The notes under the pieces were generated by a model. That model ran no database searches. It saw nothing but the letters and a program-made list of their open reading frames with translations, and had not been told where the DNA came from. DNA of 64,000 nucleotides from DASZVB01 sp035545855. GTDB lineage: Bacteria; Myxococcota_A; Polyangia; Polyangiales; Polyangiaceae. Position numbers and translations under genes: made by a program. Of the stretch, positions 52,027 through 60,898 are shown in pieces (within the stretch, counting starts at the first letter, position 1; every line of letters begins with the position of its first letter). The DNA is taken from the NCBI GenBank assembly GCA_035545855.1, contig DASZXK010000053.1:1-64000 (forward strand), read 5' to 3'.

Positions 52027-52829
52027 CGTCCCGCGTTCCGGAACACCACGTGCCCGACGAAGAACGGACCCATCCGCACGATGAACTCGGACGTCTGCCG
52101 CGTGCGGCGCATCGCCTGGACGACGTGCGAGAGCGGGTGGAGGTCCTTCCCGATGAGCCCGATGACGAAGTCGTTGTCGTTCGGATCGAGGCCGTGACAC
52201 GCGAGACGGATGTCGTGCGCGAAATCCGCCGCGCCGTACGCCTTTCCGATCTCCCCGTGCTCGCGCATGATGCCGCCCTTCTCGCGGGAATCGAGCCGCT
52301 CGAACGCGCCGTCCCGGCGGAGCGGGTACCACACGGCCCAGTTCCACTCGGGGTTCAGCGCCGTCTCGCGCGGGCGGTTCAGCAGCCAGAACGCGAGGTC
52401 CGTCTCGTAGCCGGACGAGTACGTCCGCCCGAGCATCGTGAGCTCCGGTCGAATCCGGAGCATCGCCGCTCGCTGGCTCTCGACGGCCGGGCGGACCTTC
52501 GTCACGAAGTCCTCCGGGTTCTCCGTCCAGGTGAGGAGCGCGAAGCCGAGAGGGTGGTTCACGTCCTCGTAGATGACGGACGGCACGCCGCCTGCGACGA
52601 GCGCGGCGCCGAGGGCCTTCACGATGCCGGGCACGTCGCTTCCGGGCGGCGCCTCGAAGCCGAGGAGCTGCATGAACAGGCGACGGTCCATCTTCTGCGG
52701 CACGCCGCCCTGAGGCGCGCCGCGCTCGGCGACGTCGGGGGGTCCCATTTCAGTCGGGGCGCCCGGGGGGGGCCGGTCCTGGGACGCGGAAGACGCGGAA
52801 GACGCGGAAGACGCGGGAGACGTGCTCAT
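52023..52829 (-). CDS. Chlorite-dismutase/HemQ-like family protein
   Basis: A 268-residue protein of the chlorite dismutase family, whose members include true chlorite dismutases, DyP-like heme enzymes and the coproheme decarboxylase HemQ. Recognised blocks are WYPLRRDGAFERLDSREKGG, IMREHGEIGKAY, CHGLDPNDNDFVIGLIG and a terminal GPFFVGHVV. Residues 1-45 are a Ser/Ala/Pro-rich extension made partly by a 9-bp DNA repeat. No other heme-synthesis gene is near, so the heme-decarboxylase role is only possible. Confidence 0.82.
   Translation of the reverse strand: MSTSPASSASSASSASQDRPPPGAPTEMGPPDVAERGAPQGGVPQKMDRRLFMQLLGFEAPPGSDVPGIVKALGAALVAGGVPSVIYEDVNHPLGFALLTWTENPEDFVTKVRPAVESQRAAMLRIRPELTMLGRTYSSGYETDLAFWLLNRPRETALNPEWNWAVWYPLRRDGAFERLDSREKGGIMREHGEIGKAYGAADFAHDIRLACHGLDPNDNDFVIGLIGKDLHPLSHVVQAMRRTRQTSEFIVRMGPFFVGHVVFRNAGR
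52783..52818. repeat. 9-bp tandem repeat in the HemQ-like gene N-terminus
   Basis: Four head-to-tail copies of GACGCGGAA (the fourth is GACGCGGGA) encode the SSA-repeat near residues 5-16 of the chlorite-dismutase-like protein. Copy number is likely variable. Confidence 0.85.
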
Positions 52830-52904
52830 GCTGGGAGAGGCTTACTTTCTCGGAGTTCCGCCGACAAGGTGCCCGGGGGAGTGGTAGTCTCCCGCGGCTT
52901 CGCC

Positions 52905-54254
52905 ATGCCCGTCTCCTCTCCGCCTCCGGCCGATCCGGCTTCCTCGGGCTCCGTTCTCGGAGCGCGCGGCAATGGCGCGCTCTCGCACCCGCTGCCCGCC
53001 GGCATGCGCGATCTCCTTCCCGAGGAAGCGCGCCGGCAGCACGCGCTCGTCCGGGAGGTGCTCGGAAGCTTCGAGCGCTTCGGCTACGAACCCGTGAGCG
53101 TCCCGCCGTTCGAGTACGCGGAGGTGCTCGAGCACGACATGGGGCCGCTCGACCCGGCGCAGGTCTTGCGTTTCGTCGAACCGGAGACGGGCGAAGTGGT
53201 CGCGCTCCGTCCGGACATGACGCCGCAGATCGCCCGCCTCGTCGCGATGCGGCTCGGGGACGCGCCGCTTCCCGTCCGCCTCTGCTACGAGGGCGCCGTC
53301 GTGCGTCGCCGCGTCGAGCGCGCGCGCCGCGAGCGGCAGATCCACCAGGCGGGGTTCGAGCTGGTCGGGCTCACCGGGCCCGGCGGGGATCTGGAGGTTC
53401 TGGAAGTCGCGTCGTCCGCGATCGTCGCGACCGGGCTCACGGCGTTCACGCTGGATCTCGGACACGCGCGCGTCGCTCCGTCGCTCGTCCAGAACGTGCC
53501 CGAGCGCGTCCGCGGGAGCATCCTCGAAGCGCTCTCGGCGAAGGACGCGGAAGAGACCCGTCGTCGCGCCGAGAAGGCGAACGTGAAGGGGAGGGAGCTC
53601 GCCGCGCTGGTGGAGCTCCCCGGGCTCTACGGCGGCCGGGACGTGTTCGAGCGCGCCGACCGGATCCTCGCCGGAACGGCGGCCGAAGCGCCGGCGAAGG
53701 AGCTCCGTGCCCTCGCCGAACAGGTGGATGCGACGGGCCTCGCCGCAGGCCTCGTCGTCGACCTCGGGGAGACGTGGAACGTCGCGTACTACACGGGCAT
53801 GGCGTTTCGCGTCCTCGCGGACGGGCCCGGTGAAGCGATCGGCTCCGGCGGCCGGTACGACCGTCTCTTCGATCGGTTCGGGACGTCTCGAGCCGCGGCC
53901 GGCTTCGCGATCGACGTCGGCAATCTCGGTTGGGCGCTCGCGACGAGCAATCGCGCGCCCGCGGTCCCGAACCGCGTGCTCGTGGCTTCGGCGGATCGCG
54001 CGAGCGAAAGAGCCCTTCTCGCGGCGCTCCGCGGCGCGTCCATCCCGTGCGCGGCCGCACCCGGCGGGGACGCGCCGGCGTACGCGCGGGCGCACCGCTA
54101 CACTCACGTCGTCGAGCTGTCCGGGGGAAGCGCGACGCTCATTTCCGTGGAGTCCGGCGAACGTCGGCCCCTCCCCGAGCAGACTCCCCGCGACCTCGGG
54201 CGCGCCCTGCGTGCGCTCCTCGCGGACGAACCCCGAAGCAACGAGGACAGCTGA
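52905..54254 (+). CDS. hisZ: ATP phosphoribosyltransferase regulatory subunit
   Basis: A 449-residue HisRS-like protein that acts as regulator of short-form HisG in His biosynthesis. Class II synthetase motifs are visible: HPLPAGMRDLLPEEA, RPDMTPQIARLVA (motif 2 region) and GSGGRYDRLFDRFG. The C-terminus lacks the tRNA anticodon-binding domain of HisS. It is followed by purA three bases later, an order seen in many bacteria. A GTG at 52881 in frame with a GGGGGA site is an alternative start. hisG is not in the window. Confidence 0.9.
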   Translation: MPVSSPPPADPASSGSVLGARGNGALSHPLPAGMRDLLPEEARRQHALVREVLGSFERFGYEPVSVPPFEYAEVLEHDMGPLDPAQVLRFVEPETGEVVALRPDMTPQIARLVAMRLGDAPLPVRLCYEGAVVRRRVERARRERQIHQAGFELVGLTGPGGDLEVLEVASSAIVATGLTAFTLDLGHARVAPSLVQNVPERVRGSILEALSAKDAEETRRRAEKANVKGRELAALVELPGLYGGRDVFERADRILAGTAAEAPAKELRALAEQVDATGLAAGLVVDLGETWNVAYYTGMAFRVLADGPGEAIGSGGRYDRLFDRFGTSRAAAGFAIDVGNLGWALATSNRAPAVPNRVLVASADRASERALLAALRGASIPCAAAPGGDAPAYARAHRYTHVVELSGGSATLISVESGERRPLPEQTPRDLGRALRALLADEPRSNEDS

Positions 54255-54256
54255 AC

Positions 54257-55558
54257 ATGTCGTGTGTGGCCGTGATCGGCGCCCAGTGGGGCGACGAAGG
54301 CAAAGGCAAGATCGTCGACATCTACACCGAGTTCGCGGACCTCGTGGTCCGCTGGGCGGGAGGCCCGAACGCCGGGCACACGCTCGTCGTCGGAGACGAG
54401 AAGGTCGTCGTGCGACTCCTGCCGAGCGGCATCCTCCGGGACGGCACGCGCTGCGTGCTCGGTCAGGGCATGGTCATCGACCTCGCCGTCCTGCTCGCGG
54501 AGATCGACGAGCTCTCGCGACGGGGGCGGAAGGGAATCGAGGAGCGCCTCGTCGTCAGCAACCGGGCGCACCTCGTGCTCCCGTATCACGTCCTCGTGGA
54601 CGGTCTCCGGGAGAAGACCCAGGCCATCGGCACGACGAAGAAGGGCATCGGCCCGGCGTACGAGGACAAGGTCCGCCGGACGGGCATCCGCGCCGGAGAT
54701 CTCGTGGACCTCGGCCGCGTGGCGAAGAAGGTGGAGGCCGCTCTCGAGCAGTGGGCGCCCTTCATCACGGCGTTCGGCGGAGAGATGCCGTCGGTGGACT
54801 CCATCGTGACGCCGCTCGAACCGCTCGCGAAGCGCGTGGTGCCGCTCCTCGCCGACACGTCGCTCCTCGTTGCCACGGCCGTGGAGAGCGGGAGCCGCGT
54901 GCTCCTCGAAGGCGCGCAGGGCACGCTCCTCGACGTCGATCACGGCACGTATCCGTACGTGACGTCGAGCTCACCGGTCTCCGGCGGCGCCGCGATCGGC
55001 GCGGGCATCGGGCCGAACCGCATCGAGACGGTCATCGGCATCACGAAGGCGTACGCCACGCGCGTCGGCAGCGGCCCGTTCCCGACGGAGCTCGAGGACT
55101 CGGACGGCGTGCACCTCCGCGAGGCCGGCGCGGAGTTCGGCTCGGTGACGGGGCGTCCGCGGCGCACGGGTTGGCTGGACCTCCCGGCGCTCCACTACGC
55201 CGCGAGGGTCAACGGCATCGACGGTCTCGCGCTCACCAAGCTCGACGTGCTCACGGGTCTCCCCCGCATCCGCGTCTGCGTCGCGTACGACACGCCGAGC
55301 GGACGCATCACGAACTTCCCCATCGACCTCATCGACGAGCCGGGTCGCGTGACGCCCGTCTACGAGGAGCTCCCGGGCTGGAAGGAGCCCCTCGACGGCG
55401 CCCGCGTGCTGGACGATCTCCCGAAGGCAGCCCGGGACTACGTGCGTTTTCTAGAGGAGGGGGCCGGCGTGCCGCTCTATCTCGTGAGCGTCGGCCCGCG
55501 CCGCAAGGAGACGATCGTGCTCCACAACCCGTTCATGGGGCGCGCCGCGGCGCCCTGA
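54257..55558 (+). CDS. purA: Adenylosuccinate synthetase
   Basis: A 433-residue GTP-dependent enzyme that converts IMP to adenylosuccinate. Signatures: VIGAQWGDEGKGKIVD at the N-terminus, GGPNAGHTLV, TTKKGIGPAYEDK, LEGAQGTLLDVDHGTYPYVTSS and TGRPRRTGWLDLPALHYA. Start at ATG 54257, two bases after hisZ. Length matches the family. Confidence 0.98.
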   Translation: MSCVAVIGAQWGDEGKGKIVDIYTEFADLVVRWAGGPNAGHTLVVGDEKVVVRLLPSGILRDGTRCVLGQGMVIDLAVLLAEIDELSRRGRKGIEERLVVSNRAHLVLPYHVLVDGLREKTQAIGTTKKGIGPAYEDKVRRTGIRAGDLVDLGRVAKKVEAALEQWAPFITAFGGEMPSVDSIVTPLEPLAKRVVPLLADTSLLVATAVESGSRVLLEGAQGTLLDVDHGTYPYVTSSSPVSGGAAIGAGIGPNRIETVIGITKAYATRVGSGPFPTELEDSDGVHLREAGAEFGSVTGRPRRTGWLDLPALHYAARVNGIDGLALTKLDVLTGLPRIRVCVAYDTPSGRITNFPIDLIDEPGRVTPVYEELPGWKEPLDGARVLDDLPKAARDYVRFLEEGAGVPLYLVSVGPRRKETIVLHNPFMGRAAAP

Positions 55559-55569
55559 GCTCTCTCGGG

Positions 55570-56523
55570 ATGCGGCGCGCGGTCGTCCTCGGCGGAGCGT
55601 CCCTCCTTCTCGGAGCGCCGGGCGCGGCGCGCGCCGACGCGGACCTCGACGTGGACCTGTCCGCGCTCGGCAGGGCCTCGTCCCGACCCGAGGAGTGCGG
55701 CGGGACCGCGCGGGCGCACGCGAGTCGATGGGATCGCGCCCGGACCCCTGGGCTGATGGCCTACTGCGACGCGCTGTCCCGCGGCTACGCCGCTCTCCGG
55801 AGCTCCCCGGAGGCCGCGAAGGCCCAGGCCGTGCTCGCGGAGCATGCGCTCGGCGGCCGAGCCGCGCCCCTCGTGCTCATGGCCCGCGCGGCGGTGCGCC
55901 TCGGCAAGGACGCCGACGCCCTCGAGACGTTCGCGCGGGCGCTCCGCCTCTCACCGAAGAGTCTGGACGCGCCGGGTGCGCTCCACGACTACGCGGTCGC
56001 ACAGGTGCGAACCGGCAAGTTCGCGGAGGCCGCCGCGTCCTATCGCATCCTGGTCCCCCGCGCGGAGCTCCTCGGCGACACGAGGGACGAGGTCGCGGTG
56101 CTCGTCGAAGCGGGCGTCCTCGTCATGAGCGCGGGCAAGGACGCATTGCCGGAGGCCGTGGGTTATCTCACGGAGGCGCGCCGGCGAAGTCCGCCGCTCC
56201 TCAGGCCAGCCGTCCTCGCCGCGCTCGCGCTCGCGCTCGATCGCTCCGGTCGCGAAGCGGAAGCGGCGGCCGCCGCGACGGAGGCCGGGGGCACGGCGTG
56301 GCTCGACGCCGATGGGAAGCGTGCGGCCTCGGGCGCCCCGGACGCGCTCGCGCTTCCGCCCGGCGAGCGCGAAGCGATGCTCGGAATGGTGCTCCTCGGG
56401 ACGGATCGCGATCGGGCCCTCGCTCTGTTCAAGGAGTCCCTCGCGCTCGGAGCCGAGTGGTCCTCACCGTTCCTCGAACGCACGCGGAAGCACCTCGACG
56501 CCGCGTCTCACGGGCGCGCGTGA
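55570..56523 (+). CDS. Secreted TPR-repeat protein
   Basis: A 317-residue protein with a signal peptide ending near ARA (19-22). The mature part is Ala/Leu-rich helical, with TPR-like repeats such as ALETFARALRLSPKSLDA and KFAEAAASYRILVP. No enzyme motif is seen. It starts 12 bases after purA and overlaps the next gene by four bases (GTGA). It is probably a periplasmic scaffold; function is unknown. Confidence 0.75.
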   Translation: MRRAVVLGGASLLLGAPGAARADADLDVDLSALGRASSRPEECGGTARAHASRWDRARTPGLMAYCDALSRGYAALRSSPEAAKAQAVLAEHALGGRAAPLVLMARAAVRLGKDADALETFARALRLSPKSLDAPGALHDYAVAQVRTGKFAEAAASYRILVPRAELLGDTRDEVAVLVEAGVLVMSAGKDALPEAVGYLTEARRRSPPLLRPAVLAALALALDRSGREAEAAAAATEAGGTAWLDADGKRAASGAPDALALPPGEREAMLGMVLLGTDRDRALALFKESLALGAEWSSPFLERTRKHLDAASHGRA

Positions 56524-57551
56524 AGCCCGGAGGGGCTCGAACGCGGATTCACCGCGGTGCCGTCCTTCTGGCGTTGCTCGGGGCGCTTCCTGCCTCGGCC
56601 GCTCCGTCGAGGTGGGACCGCGCGCGAGTCCCCGGCGCGTCGGCGGCCGCCGTCGCTCTCCGCGCGGCGGTTCGGGCCCGGATCGGGCGGGACGTCTCGG
56701 ATGATCCCATCCCGGGGGCCGAGCCGCTCCTCGCGCTCCGCGCGGCGACCCTGCTCGACGTCGCCGGCATGGAGGGCTCGTCGGACCCCGAAGTGCTCTA
56801 CTTCCTCGGGGACTCGTGGGTCACGGCCGATCGCGGCCAGGAAGAGCGAGCGCTCCGGGTGCTCGATCGGGCGCTCGCGACGGCACCCCGATCTCCGCTC
56901 GCCGCCCAGGGCTGGTACGGAGCCGCCGTCGCGCGGGCCCGGCTCGGGGACCTGGAAGGAGCCCGCTCCGCGGCCGCGTCCGCCCTCGCCCTCGAGTGGG
57001 ACGCGGAGGCGCGCGCCCGCGCGCTCCTGCTCCGGGCGGAGGTCGATCTCGCCCTCGGCGACGCCGGTCGCGCACGACGCGACTCGGAAGCCGTCCTCGA
57101 GGCGAGCTCGGACGCGTCCCTCCGAGCGCTCGCTCGGTTCGCGAGAGCCGCGGCCTTCGCGGAGGCCGACGATCTTCCGGACGCGCTCGCCGAGGCGTGG
57201 GAAGCGAGCCGGCCCGACTTCGTCGACTCGCAGGGCTCGGCGGTCACGGTGCTGGACCTCCCGGCGACGCGTCTCCTCCGTCCGTTCCAGGCGTTCTACT
57301 ATCGCGCGCTCGCGTCGATGGCGGCCGCCGAGCGCGCGGAACTTCCGGCGATGAAGAAGACCGAGCTCGAGTGGGCGCGCTCGCAGTGGAAGCGTTACGT
57401 GGCCGAGGCGCGCGTCGCAGGCGACTCGGGCGCCGAGAGCGCGGGGCGCTTGCTCGCGTCCACGGAACGCCGGCTCGCGAACGTGTGCGAACGGGACGTC
57501 ACGCGGCGCGGCGCGGCGCCTCGACGTTCCTCGAGAGCAGGATGCGACTGA
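56520..57551 (+). CDS. Secreted TPR-repeat protein
   Basis: A 343-residue protein with an N-terminal signal peptide (AVLLALLGALPASAA). The remainder is helical TPR-type, e.g. EERALRVLDRALATAPRSPL and WYGAAVARARLGDLEGARS. It resembles its upstream neighbour in design, and both contain an SRWDRAR motif soon after the signal peptide, which may point to an ancestral duplication. The last 53 bases overlap the convergent PH-domain gene. The stop codon context is ordinary. Confidence 0.75.
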   Translation: MKPGGARTRIHRGAVLLALLGALPASAAPSRWDRARVPGASAAAVALRAAVRARIGRDVSDDPIPGAEPLLALRAATLLDVAGMEGSSDPEVLYFLGDSWVTADRGQEERALRVLDRALATAPRSPLAAQGWYGAAVARARLGDLEGARSAAASALALEWDAEARARALLLRAEVDLALGDAGRARRDSEAVLEASSDASLRALARFARAAAFAEADDLPDALAEAWEASRPDFVDSQGSAVTVLDLPATRLLRPFQAFYYRALASMAAAERAELPAMKKTELEWARSQWKRYVAEARVAGDSGAESAGRLLASTERRLANVCERDVTRRGAAPRRSSRAGCD

Positions 57552-58617
57552 CGCTCTCCGCGTCGTCGACCGAGACGAGCACCGGCGAGAGCTCGGGCCC
57601 GCCGTCCGCTTCCCCGAACGCGCCGCCCATCGCCAGGGCACGCGCACGAGGCCCGTCCAGCACCAGGAACACGTCGGTCGCGCCGGACGCGGTCGGCGTC
57701 GGAATCACGTCCACGATGCGCTCGCGGTCGAGGTGGAGCTCCTCGCGTCCTCGCTGGATGAGGACGCGGCGGTTCGTCACCAGGTAGCGCGTCCGGCGGA
57801 GCTTCCTCGCCTTCGCGAGAATCGCGTCGAAGCCGAGGTAACCGGCTGCGCCGAGGACGAGCAGCGCCGCGATGGCCTCGCCGGCGACGAGCGCCGCGAA
57901 CGGGCCTTCGCCGAGGCCCGCGGAGGCGAGGGCGCGCAGGTTCGGAACGGCGCGCACGAGCATCGCGGCGAACGTGTAGAAGAGGAGGAGCGAGAGCATG
58001 ACGGTGGAGACCTCGCGCCGCCCGTGGGGCAGGTACGCCTGCAGGCTCGATCGGGGACGCGCGGACCAGACGACCCGTTCGCCGTCGTCCAGACGCTGAG
58101 TGAGCGGCCGATCCCCGCGATGCGGCTCGATCGAATTTTCCACGCCGCGGATGATTGCCCAGACCCGGTCCGGCGCGGCGACCCCCCGGAGCTCGAGGAG
58201 CAGCCGACGACGGAGCGCGCCCGTCGGCACCGCTCGCACGAGCTCGAGGTTTCCGACGCCCGCGTGCGAGCCGCTCCAGAGGATGCGCGCGAAGCTGATC
58301 GCCCGTCGCTCGATGGTCCGCTGGAACGGTCCGCGCGCCACGATGACGTGTCGGTCCGTCACGAGATACTCGACGTGCTCGAGCCAGATCTTCGGGGTCT
58401 GCACGGCGAGGAGCGCCGCGAACGAGGTCCACGCGGCGAAGAGAAGCGGCGCGCTCGGCGTCGCGTGCAGGGAGAAAGAGATCGTGACCGCGAAGCACAG
58501 CGACACGACCGCGAGCGCACCGAGCACCATCGCCGCCACCCGAAACCCGAGCGGCGCTTCGACGATCTTCGGTCGTCCGCGCCACACGACGGTCTCGCCG
58601 GGAGCCGGGTCGGTCAT
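57499..58617 (-). CDS. Membrane protein with two bacterial PH-like domains
   Basis: A 372-residue protein. Two similar halves each have hydrophobic helices followed by a PH-like (bPH2/YdbS-type) beta domain: EYLVTDRHVIVARGPFQRT (near 83-101) and TRYLVTNRRVLIQRGREELH (near 279-298). Both are preceded by ETVVWRGRP or ERVVWSARP. The domains occur in membrane proteins of unknown function. The 3' end overlaps a TPR gene on the other strand by 53 bases. Confidence 0.8.
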   Translation of the reverse strand: MTDPAPGETVVWRGRPKIVEAPLGFRVAAMVLGALAVVSLCFAVTISFSLHATPSAPLLFAAWTSFAALLAVQTPKIWLEHVEYLVTDRHVIVARGPFQRTIERRAISFARILWSGSHAGVGNLELVRAVPTGALRRRLLLELRGVAAPDRVWAIIRGVENSIEPHRGDRPLTQRLDDGERVVWSARPRSSLQAYLPHGRREVSTVMLSLLLFYTFAAMLVRAVPNLRALASAGLGEGPFAALVAGEAIAALLVLGAAGYLGFDAILAKARKLRRTRYLVTNRRVLIQRGREELHLDRERIVDVIPTPTASGATDVFLVLDGPRARALAMGGAFGEADGGPELSPVLVSVDDAESVSRILLSRNVEAPRRAA

Positions 58618-58729
58618 GGGCTTGCTTCAAGTTTCGACCAGATCCGGAATTGGTAAAGGACACTGGCCGCTTTCCATCCACGCTGAAACGGTTCCCGGGC
58701 GGCTCGTGAGCCCCGGGAGGCGTCGATCT

Positions 58730-59821
58730 TCAGAACGTGGGCGCGACGAAGACGAGCTCGAGGCGCTCGTTTTGGGCCGCGGAATCGGCGCGACCGGGGA
58801 GCGCCGCGGGCGCCGCGTCCCCCGAGGTCCGGGCTTCCACCTTGCCCGCGCCGGCGTCGACGAGCGCCTTCTTCACGCTCTCGGCGCGCTCCGCGTCCCG
58901 GGGCGTCGGCGCGCCGTGCGCCGAGTGGACGACCGCGAGCAGCGGGAACGTCGGGTGCTCTCGCTGGACCTGTCCGAGCGCGAGGAGCTTCGGCAGGGCC
59001 GATTTCGAGACCGCGCCGCCTTGAAAGGCGTCCCGGAGCGTGACCGCGACGCCGCGGTCGTCTCGTCGGGGCGAGAACCCGGCCTTCCCGAGCTCGTCGA
59101 GGAGCGCGTCGGGCGCCCCGGCCTGCGGCGCGGCCGTCGTCGCGTCTCGACGGACCTTCGACAGCTCGGACAGGCACGTGGAGCGGAGCCGCACGGCCGC
59201 GTCGATCGGAGCTCGAAGCGGCTTCTTCGCGAGCTCCGCGTCGAGTTCCTCGAGCTCGTGGAACGCCTTCTCGAGCGAGTCCGTGTCCTTCGCGAGCATC
59301 TGGGTCGCGACGCAAAGGAGCTTCGCGTCGAGGGCGATGGAGCGAGCCGCCGCCACTCTGGCCTGCTCGCGGTCCGCCGAGGCGGGTTCGGTCCCCGCGA
59401 CGGGAAGCGCGTCCCTCGCGACGCGGTACGCGAGCTCCGCGTCGTTCGCCTCGGCCGCGACCCGCTGCTCCTCGGCGTCGACCGCGGCGAACTCCTTGGA
59501 GGCGTCCTCCACCCTCTTCTTCGCGTCGGACTCGCGCGCGTCGGCTCGCGCGAGGCGCGCGAGCACCGCGGCGTGGGCGTACGCGGCGAGCGCCTGCTCC
59601 GCTAGGAGCTGCGCGGACGCACGGTCGCCGCCGTCGTTCGCCCGGACCGCGTCCTGGGCGAGCCTCTCCGCGGCCAGGAAGGCCTGCGGCGCGAGCGTCT
59701 TCGCTTCGGTCGACGCGGCGGACGATCGCGTACGGTCCACCTCGGCGAGGATCCCCGGGCGCGGGGGAGGGGAGCACGCGACGGCGAGCGACGCGGCGAG
59801 GAGCAGCGCGAGCCTTCTCAT
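58730..59821 (-). CDS. Lipoprotein with long helical region and a C-terminal OmpA-like domain
   Basis: A 363-residue lipoprotein; the signal peptide ends in the lipobox SLAVAC with Cys16. Residues about 30-230 are Ala-rich helical, coiled-coil-like. The last 110 residues look OmpA-like by order (GVAVTLRDAF early; LLAVVHSAHG, then DAERAESVKKAL and NERLELVFV late), a fold that binds peptidoglycan. The ATG overlaps the upstream stop (ATGA). It is probably tethered between the outer membrane and the wall, by inference. Confidence 0.72.
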   Translation of the reverse strand: MRRLALLLAASLAVACSPPPRPGILAEVDRTRSSAASTEAKTLAPQAFLAAERLAQDAVRANDGGDRASAQLLAEQALAAYAHAAVLARLARADARESDAKKRVEDASKEFAAVDAEEQRVAAEANDAELAYRVARDALPVAGTEPASADREQARVAAARSIALDAKLLCVATQMLAKDTDSLEKAFHELEELDAELAKKPLRAPIDAAVRLRSTCLSELSKVRRDATTAAPQAGAPDALLDELGKAGFSPRRDDRGVAVTLRDAFQGGAVSKSALPKLLALGQVQREHPTFPLLAVVHSAHGAPTPRDAERAESVKKALVDAGAGKVEARTSGDAAPAALPGRADSAAQNERLELVFVAPTF

Positions 59822-60357
59822 TCGTCGCCCCGCGGAGCGCTCCCGGCTGCCTTCGGGGGCTTCGTCTTCGCGGGCTCCGCCTGGGGCTTCTGGGCCGGCT
59901 GCTTCGGCGCGGCGCGCTCCGCCTCGAGCTGCTGGAGCAGCGCCTGCGCTCGCCCGCGCCGCGCGGCCGTCTCCTCGATCAGCGCGCGGCCGCGGATCGT
60001 CTTCGTCTGGAGATCGTCCAGTGCCTTCTCGGCTTCCGCGGCGCGTGTCTCGGCGTCCGCCGCGCGGACCGTGTCCCTCGCGACCTCGGCCCATTCTGCG
60101 GCGACGGCGCGGAGGATGTTGCCGTGGACCGTGTCCCCGGCGCGGTCCATGCCCTTCGCTCGGTCGAGGGCCGAGCGGGCCCGATCGAGCGGACCTTTCA
60201 CCACGCTCGCGTGGGCGGCGTCCGCCGAGAGCGCGGCGACGAGCGCTTCCGTGTCGCCGGGTTTCGGCGCGGCGCTCGCGACCGGCGAAACGAGGAGGGC
60301 GAGGACGGGAAGGGCGGCCGAAGAGGCCGCCGCGATGCGGGCGCGCGATCGACGCAC
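59818..60357 (-). CDS. Secreted coiled-coil protein of unknown function
   Basis: A 179-residue protein from the GTG at 60357, which gives a proper signal peptide (VRRSRARIAAASSAALPVLA then LLVSPVASAAP). An in-frame ATG at 60462 is unlikely because it overlaps the start of the divergent deaminase gene. The mature part is helical and charged, with a Lys/Pro-rich tail. It is coupled to the downstream lipoprotein by a four-base overlap, and both may be envelope parts of one structure. Confidence 0.7.
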   Translation of the reverse strand: MRRSRARIAAASSAALPVLALLVSPVASAAPKPGDTEALVAALSADAAHASVVKGPLDRARSALDRAKGMDRAGDTVHGNILRAVAAEWAEVARDTVRAADAETRAAEAEKALDDLQTKTIRGRALIEETAARRGRAQALLQQLEAERAAPKQPAQKPQAEPAKTKPPKAAGSAPRGDE

Positions 60358-60460
60358 GCCGGAGAAGAAGCCACGGGGAGCCTCGCGGGTCAAGCGATCT
60401 GGCGCCGCCCGCGAGGCCCGTTCCGCGGTATACGCGGGGTACACGAAGGAGGCTCGAAGC

Positions 60461-60898
60461 ATGAGCGTGACGCGCGCGAGCTGGGACGACTACTTCATGG
60501 CCATCGCCCGCCAGGTGGCCACGCGATCGACGTGCGACCGGAAGCACGTCGGCGCGGTCATCGAGCGATCCCACATGATTCTCACGACCGGGTACAACGG
60601 CTCCATCCGAGGCCTCCCGCACTGCGACGACGTCGGCCATTTGATGGAAGACGGCCACTGCGTGCGCACGAGCCACGCGGAGGCGAATGCGCTGGTGCAA
60701 GCCGCGCGGAACGGCGTCGCCGTGGAGGGCGGGGGGATCTACGTGACCGCGTCGCCCTGCTTCGGCTGCTTCAAGCTCATCGCGAACGCCGGACTCAAGC
60801 GCATCGTGTTTGGCGAGTTTTACCGCGACGATCGCATCTTCCAGCTCTCCGCCGAGCTCGGCATCGAGCTCGTGCACCATCCCGAGGCGAGGGCGTGA
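60461..60898 (+). CDS. Cytidine/deoxycytidylate deaminase family protein
   Basis: A 145-residue dCMP-deaminase-type protein with the zinc site HAEANAL (His plus catalytic Glu) and SPCFGCFK (two Cys). ATG with AAGGAGG eight bases upstream, one of the best ribosome-binding sites in the window. Such proteins convert dCMP to dUMP or serve as ComE-type competence proteins. Stop overlaps ddl by four bases. Confidence 0.92.
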   Translation: MSVTRASWDDYFMAIARQVATRSTCDRKHVGAVIERSHMILTTGYNGSIRGLPHCDDVGHLMEDGHCVRTSHAEANALVQAARNGVAVEGGGIYVTASPCFGCFKLIANAGLKRIVFGEFYRDDRIFQLSAELGIELVHHPEARA

